Assembly: GCA_004524595.1 (NCBI GenBank)
Contig: SDOA01000147.1
Coordinates: 1 to 8,803 of the forward strand
Origin: Candidatus Thorarchaeota archaeon
GTDB lineage: Archaea > Asgardarchaeota > Thorarchaeia > Thorarchaeales > Thorarchaeaceae
Reading direction: 5' to 3'
DNA length: 8,803 bases
Position 1 is the first letter of the stretch, and every line of letters begins with the position of its first letter. Under the pieces are notes generated by a model. That model saw only the letters and a program-made list of their open reading frames with translations, had not been told where the DNA came from and did no database searches. The position numbers and the translations under genes were made by a program. This document shows positions 5,609 through 8,803 of this stretch, piece after piece.

Positions 5609-5630
5609 TTTATTTTAAATTTCAAATTTA
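5609..5630 (-). promoter_or_regulatory. TATA-like element overlapping a perfect palindrome
   Basis: TTTAAAATAAA on the minus strand (5609-5619) is a plausible TATA box that would start transcripts close to the methyltransferase ATG. Overlapping its upstream edge is the palindrome TAAATTTCAAATTTA (5616-5630), two 7-base arms around one central base. It could be an operator, or simply symmetry in AT-rich DNA. The rest of the 119-base gap up to 5716 holds only a repeated AAGTTCT (5682-5688 and 5700-5706). Confidence 0.4.
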
Positions 5631-5716
5631 GGGCTTCAAAACGCTTTCTAGTGCGGCAATGAAAGGGCATCCTCATCAGGAAGTTCTTTTTCATTAATCA
5701 AGTTCTATTAGAGATT

Positions 5717-6481
5717 TCAGATTAGTCCTGCAACAAGCATCATCGCGAGCGCCCACATTATTATACCAAGACCTGCCTTGATATTTTGCGCTTTGACCCT
5801 CATGCTGGCTCTCGCCCCAAGATTACCACCAATCAGGACTGCAAATCCTGTCACGAGAATCAAGAGAATATCCAAACTATGGAATGCTGCATGACCTATT
5901 ATCCCAAAGAACGCTGAAAAGGATATTATCAGGTGCGATGACCCAGCCGCGTATTTTGTGGGATATTTGCAGACATAGACCATGAATGGAACGATAAGCA
6001 CACCACCACCTACTCCAAGCAGTCCTGAGATAAAGCCAACCGCAAAACTGAATGTGATAATTAGTATGTACATTGAAGTGGAGAAATGTTCAGGGGGATT
6101 CCCTTCTGTTTTTCCTCTCTCCCAGTACGTATAGACCATTCTCGCTCCCATACCCGCAAGAAAGATCACGAACAACCACAACAATACGACTGTATCAGCA
6201 AACGCTGATAGAGCCCCACCTATGAAAGCTCCTAAACCAATACCTGGAACAAATAACAGCGACGCTTTGAAGTCTATCATCTTATTGCGGTAGAAGATAT
6301 AACCTGCGGATATTGATGTTATCAGGTTGAGAACTAGGGATGTTGAGGTTGAAATCAATACAAGATAACCCAACAAAATCAAAACTGGTGAATATACCGA
6401 GCCTCCGCCCTGTCCAAACATGGAGAATATGAAAGCTATCAGAAAGACTAGAATGACCGCAGACAGCAATATTATGTCCAT
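5717..6481 (-). CDS. TauE/SafE (TSUP, DUF81) family membrane exporter
   Basis: The TauE/SafE family moves anions such as sulfite, sulfoacetate, taurine-related sulfonates or other organic acids across the membrane. From ATG 6481 this copy has 254 residues, normal for the family, and is almost entirely hydrophobic with about eight membrane segments in two halves. Each half starts with the family glycine motif: GQGGGSVYSPVL near the N-terminus (about 23-34) and GLLGVGGGVLIVPF near residue 155, which reflects the known internal duplication. A cytoplasmic loop TYWERGKTEGNPPEHFST separates the halves. A GTG at 6493 is in frame; ATG 6481 is chosen because GGGTG precedes it at reasonable distance, but the choice is not secure. 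The gene lies 15-27 bases after the FmdE-domain gene, so the two are almost surely cotranscribed, and the exported substrate may relate to that protein's activity. Confidence 0.92.
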   Translation of the reverse strand: MDIILLSAVILVFLIAFIFSMFGQGGGSVYSPVLILLGYLVLISTSTSLVLNLITSISAGYIFYRNKMIDFKASLLFVPGIGLGAFIGGALSAFADTVVLLWLFVIFLAGMGARMVYTYWERGKTEGNPPEHFSTSMYILIITFSFAVGFISGLLGVGGGVLIVPFMVYVCKYPTKYAAGSSHLIISFSAFFGIIGHAAFHSLDILLILVTGFAVLIGGNLGARASMRVKAQNIKAGLGIIMWALAMMLVAGLI

Positions 6482-6508
6482 ACCAATGTGCACCCGCTGT
6501 TTTGCCTT

Positions 6509-7126
6509 TTACGTTTCATTAGTTGACTTCATATATCCTGAGCATGGAATACACACAGGTGCGCCATCTTTCATCCGGAGATACCTTTCAAATACATACT
6601 CGCCGCATCTACTGCATTTGCCTCTATTGAATGAACCTTTAACAGGAGTGAATTTGAAGTCTGGCTTTGGTTCTATTTTAAACATGAAATCATCAGTCTG
6701 TTCATATGTCCACTCTGTGATCTCATTTGATACCTTTTCAGGAATCTCTGATGGTTCCACCCCCTTCTTTCTATAGGTAAAGAACTCAAACTTTCCCATC
6801 GCATCAATGAACTCGGGTTTTAGCGAGAACCGTACTGCTCCTTTCTTTGGATGATAGAAGACGGCAGCAAGTTTACCATAGAATGTCTTTGCCATCAAGA
6901 CCTTACCATATGTTGCTCCAGTTGCTACCTGAATACCATCAACCATGCATGTTTGCGGATGTCCTTCACCAATCTCAGGAAACACAAAGAAACCATGATT
7001 CTTCTCATGGTCGACTCCAAGCTGTTCCATTGCGAGTTTAGCCATACGATAGCCAACTGGCATGAATGGGCAGAGGTGCCCATGAAACTCAAAAGCCCAA
7101 TCGGGTGGTATATATTTTGTAATCAT
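6509..7126 (-). CDS. FmdE-domain protein with C-terminal zinc ribbon
   Basis: The N-terminal FmdE domain, named after formylmethanofuran dehydrogenase subunit E, has the signature FHGHLCPFMPVGYRMAKLA (14-32), then TCMVDGIQVATGATYGK (59-75). H15, H17, C19 and C60 are the likely metal-binding or reactive set. The usual TGCT-type second cysteine appears as Ala71. A C-terminal zinc ribbon uses C171, C174, C192 and C195 (CSRC, CIPC). FmdE-domain proteins are widespread in anaerobic archaea and bacteria outside true formylmethanofuran dehydrogenase operons, and their exact biochemistry is poorly defined. No other formylmethanofuran dehydrogenase subunit is nearby, so the methanogenesis-derived name should not be taken as function. 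ATG 7126 has a weak AGTGA ribosome site. The gene sits 14 bases after the HxlR regulator and 27 before the TauE exporter, in one operon. Confidence 0.92.
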   Translation of the reverse strand: MITKYIPPDWAFEFHGHLCPFMPVGYRMAKLAMEQLGVDHEKNHGFFVFPEIGEGHPQTCMVDGIQVATGATYGKVLMAKTFYGKLAAVFYHPKKGAVRFSLKPEFIDAMGKFEFFTYRKKGVEPSEIPEKVSNEITEWTYEQTDDFMFKIEPKPDFKFTPVKGSFNRGKCSRCGEYVFERYLRMKDGAPVCIPCSGYMKSTNET

Positions 7127-7140
7127 ATTGATTCACTAGA

Positions 7141-7530
7141 TTATTTGATAGAATGGTTTTCCTTGGGAATTCGAAGTGTTCCAGCGTGACATTGATCACG
7201 TGTCCAATCCCCCATCTCGTTTAGAATGTGAAAAAGACCCTGACCTGATTCAGTGAGTTCATATTGGACACGTGGAGGTACCTCATCAAAGCTCTTTCGT
7301 GCAAGGACTCCCAAATCAGTAAGTTCCATTAGTTTTCTTGATAATGTTGTATCACTAATTTCTCTTTTGATATGCTCAATGAGACTCTCTCTAATCTCTG
7401 AATATCTGAGTCCATCCTGATTGTTTCCTAAGAGAAAAACGAGGGGGATGGTCCATTGACGCCCAAGTAGCTGTACAACGCTCTCTAGTGGCTTTAGACA
7501 GAGTGATTCTATGACAATCAGTTCTCTCAT
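7141..7530 (-). CDS. HxlR-family winged-helix transcriptional regulator
   Basis: At 129 residues this has normal HxlR length. The family pattern is clear: a conserved N-terminal cysteine (C11), PLESVVQLLGRQWTIPLVFLL (14-34), a recognition region EISDTTLSRKLMELTDLGVLARKSF (57-81), then VPPRVQYELTESGQGLFHILNEMGDW (84-109) for the wing and dimer helix. HxlR proteins bind DNA as dimers, and some sense electrophiles, disulfide stress or aldehydes through the N-terminal cysteine. It heads the operon with the FmdE-domain and TauE genes, with 14 bases to the next start, so it probably controls its own operon. A 13-base dyad (7550-7562) lies between its TATA box and start codon. ATG 7530 has only a weak GAGAG upstream. 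Confidence 0.93.
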   Translation of the reverse strand: MRELIVIESLCLKPLESVVQLLGRQWTIPLVFLLGNNQDGLRYSEIRESLIEHIKREISDTTLSRKLMELTDLGVLARKSFDEVPPRVQYELTESGQGLFHILNEMGDWTRDQCHAGTLRIPKENHSIK

Positions 7531-7549
7531 CTCTCATCAGCAGAAGTAA

Positions 7550-7588
7550 CTACTACCAGTAGGAGCAATAAGTTATATGGTATATCGA
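7550..7588. promoter_or_regulatory. Back-to-back promoters with a dyad between HxlR and the 49-residue gene
   Basis: The dyad CTACT-ACC-AGTAG (7550-7562) has perfect 5-base arms. For the minus strand, CATATAACT (about 7571-7579) is a TATA candidate placing the transcript start near 7549, so the dyad lies between TATA and start, a typical repressor position. For the plus strand, GGTATATC (7579-7586) would start transcripts near 7609, about 7 bases before ATG 7616. HxlR binding here could repress its own operon and possibly affect the ABC genes. Confidence 0.5.
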
Positions 7589-7615
7589 AACTCAAGATTT
7601 CAGAGATGACCTATC

Positions 7616-7765
7616 ATGACTAAATGCAAATGTGAAAGAGGAGAACATCACAAAGAACTGAATACGGAAGAACAAGTTGCTCATCTAGAGTCCTGCATTG
7701 CTGATGTCATTCACAAACTTGAATGCATCAAAGACGAATTAGCACTCGTGAAAGAGAAAGTATGA
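7616..7765 (+). CDS. Small CxC/HH protein, 49 residues
   Basis: An ATG at 7616 opens 49 codons ending in TGA at 7763-7765. The N-terminus MTKCKCERGEHH groups two cysteines and two histidines within 12 residues, a plausible small metal or redox site. The rest, from about residue 17 on (NTEEQVAHLESCIADVIHKLECIKDELALVKEKV), is a probable single amphipathic helix or coiled coil with leucine/isoleucine spacing and further cysteines at 27 and 37. I do not know the family. A TATA-like element (7579-7586) sits about 30 bases upstream, and the ABC ATPase gene starts 25 bases downstream on the same strand, so it probably leads that operon. Nothing overlaps it on the other strand. It could be an accessory or sensor peptide for the transporter, which is speculation. 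Confidence 0.65.
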   Translation: MTKCKCERGEHHKELNTEEQVAHLESCIADVIHKLECIKDELALVKEKV

Positions 7766-7790
7766 GACAAAGTCTAGGATGTAGTTATGC

Positions 7791-8726
7791 TTGGAACAAG
7801 TCATTCTCGCACAGAATATTACTAAGCAGTACGGTGACTTACAGGCAGTTGATGGCATCAGTTTCTCGGTACAAAGAGGAGAGATATTCGGGCTACTGGG
7901 ACCTAATGGAGCAGGCAAGACTACCACAGTGAGGATGCTTACCGGCGTCATCTCGCCATCATCTGGTATGATCTCTGTATTAGGCCTTGATATGCCAAGC
8001 CGTGCAAATGAGATTCGGAAGCATATTGGTGTCCTTCCTGAAACTGCGAATGTCTATGTTGACCTTACAGGGCAGCAGAATATGAATCTCTTTGGGGACC
8101 TTTACGGTCTTAAGAGAAACACCATTATTGAGAGATCTGCCCAGCTTCTCAAAAAAATGAACATCTATGATGCACGCAACAGAGAAGCAAAGACTTACTC
8201 AAAAGGCATGAAACAACGACTTAGCTTAGCTATGACACTCATGACTGATGGAGAGATTCTATTCCTCGATGAACCTACATCAGGTCTTGACGCTGAGAGT
8301 TCAAGGGAGATTCGTGGAGTCATTGCAGAGATGAGTTCACAAGGCAGAACAATCATTCTGACAACACACAATATGCAGGAAGCCCAAGATCTCTGTTCCA
8401 GGGTTGGTGTCATTAATAGGGGCAAGATTGCGGCGATTGACACACCAATGAATCTGAGGCAAACGTTTGAGAAACGTCAGAGTGTTGTTATGAATTTCTC
8501 TAAGCCTATACCTAAAGAGAGAATCCAATCAATACCGGGTGTAGGAGAGGTATTTGTCACAGGCGTTAATGTACGGTGTTTCACGTCAGAACCCGGGTTG
8601 GTTTTGACTGGGTTGGTCGAGCTAGCCACAAAACTGGGTGTCCAGGTCGTATCTGGAGGAACTGAGTCAGCTACACTTGAGGATGTGTTTCTTGAGTTAG
8701 TACGTCCAGAGAAAGGAGGTGATTGA
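7791..8726 (+). CDS. ABC-2 type transporter ATP-binding protein (NatA/CcmA-like)
   Basis: This 311-residue nucleotide-binding subunit powers a separate membrane permease. The motifs are complete: Walker A GPNGAGKTT (37-45), a Q-loop region LPETANVYVDLTG where the usual Gln is Glu84, a signature YSKGMKQR (136-143) in place of LSGGQ/M, Walker B ILFLDEP (156-162), the D-loop SGLD (164-167) and the switch His193 (TTHNM). A C-terminal extension of about 90 residues (from 220), ending in TLEDVFLELVR, is typical of ABC-2 drug, antibiotic or lipid exporters. The start is TTG 7791, because an in-frame TAG lies three codons upstream; AGGAT about 10 bases before is the only ribosome site. The last codons (KGGD) contain the ribosome site of the downstream permease. 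The substrate cannot be deduced. Confidence 0.95.
   Translation: MEQVILAQNITKQYGDLQAVDGISFSVQRGEIFGLLGPNGAGKTTTVRMLTGVISPSSGMISVLGLDMPSRANEIRKHIGVLPETANVYVDLTGQQNMNLFGDLYGLKRNTIIERSAQLLKKMNIYDARNREAKTYSKGMKQRLSLAMTLMTDGEILFLDEPTSGLDAESSREIRGVIAEMSSQGRTIILTTHNMQEAQDLCSRVGVINRGKIAAIDTPMNLRQTFEKRQSVVMNFSKPIPKERIQSIPGVGEVFVTGVNVRCFTSEPGLVLTGLVELATKLGVQVVSGGTESATLEDVFLELVRPEKGGD
8715..8722 (+). promoter_or_regulatory. Strong ribosome binding site for the permease, inside the ATPase gene
   Basis: GGAGGTGA within the last codons of the ABC ATPase is a near-perfect complement to the 16S rRNA 3' end. A TTG at 8723 is too close (0-2 bases), while the in-frame TTG at 8732 is spaced about 9 bases away, so this site argues for 8732. 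Confidence 0.6.
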
Positions 8727-8731
8727 GCAAG

Positions 8732-8803
8732 TTGTTACTTCTTCGTCAGATATTAGCAATTGCTCGCAAGGACATGAGAGTGTATTATACGAAGGGACCC
8801 ACA
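8732..8803 (+). CDS. ABC-2 type permease, N-terminal fragment (runs off the right edge)
   Basis: Only 24 codons are inside the window. The fragment reads MLLLRQILAIARKDMRVYYT then KGPT, matching the usual ABC-2 permease opening in which a short cytoplasmic stretch (AIARKDMRVYYTKGP) precedes the first membrane helix. Together with the preceding ATPase it would form an exporter. The start is probably TTG 8732, set by the ribosome site at 8715-8722; a TTG at 8723 in the same frame would overlap the ATPase stop by 4 bases, and the other frame from GTG 8719 gives an unconvincing peptide. The identification rests on position and this short N-terminal pattern. Confidence 0.7.
   Translation, partial: MLLLRQILAIARKDMRVYYTKGPT

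Noticed and set aside
5660..5695. Box C-like TGATGA on the minus strand between TauE and the methyltransferase gene
   Set aside because: No D box (CTGA) at a suitable distance and no flanking terminal stem.
7739..7951. Minus-strand 70-codon frame across the ABC gene start
   Set aside because: It overlaps the Walker A region of the ABC ATPase and the small CxC gene and shows no protein-like pattern.
8719..8803. GTG start at 8719 for the downstream gene
   Set aside because: That frame gives MIEQVVTSSSDISNCSQG, which does not resemble a permease, while the TTG frame gives a typical ABC-2 permease N-terminus.

Overview
This 8.8 kb window comes from an archaeal chromosome. The clearest sign is a complete TFB (the archaeal TFIIB homologue) with its zinc ribbon, B-finger and two cyclin-type repeats. 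Other signs are a PSTK/Kti12-type kinase, an FmdE-domain protein with a zinc ribbon, an HxlR regulator, TATA-like boxes about 25 bases before probable transcript starts, GGTGA-type ribosome sites, and several TTG/GTG starts. Base composition is moderate. The gene mix would suit an Asgard archaeon (for example a thorarchaeote) or another anaerobic lineage, but the window does not contain a decisive lineage marker.

Layout. (1) 1-507, minus: the start of a PSTK-like kinase that runs off the left edge. (2) 595-1539, minus: TFB, ending in a terminator-like hairpin and preceded by an AT-rich control region. (3) 1755-2117 and 2234-2806, minus: two unrecognised proteins, separated by a strong candidate structured RNA (2140-2219). 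(4) 2807-2912: a divergent promoter with a perfect 10-bp inverted repeat, shared by the 190-residue protein and a plus-strand membrane methyltransferase (2913-3491). (5) 5597-3500, minus: a three-gene cluster of a methyltransferase-like protein, an aspartoacylase/succinylglutamate desuccinylase homologue that has lost its zinc ligands, and a conserved Cys/His-rich protein of unknown role. (6) 7530-5717, minus: a tight operon of HxlR regulator, FmdE-domain protein and TauE/SafE exporter. (7) 7616-8803, plus: a 49-residue CxC/HH protein, an ABC-2 type ATPase and the first codons of its permease, divergent from the HxlR operon.

How they may work together. The HxlR operon looks like a self-regulated unit coupling an FmdE-type, probably metal- or redox-linked protein with export of an anionic sulfur or organic compound. 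Its back-to-back promoter may also tie in the ABC exporter. The 5597-3500 cluster groups a methyltransferase fold, a probable pseudoenzyme and an unknown protein, and is the least explained and most interesting protein set here. No mobile element, CRISPR array, tRNA or rRNA was seen. No gene-free stretch exceeds about 215 bases.
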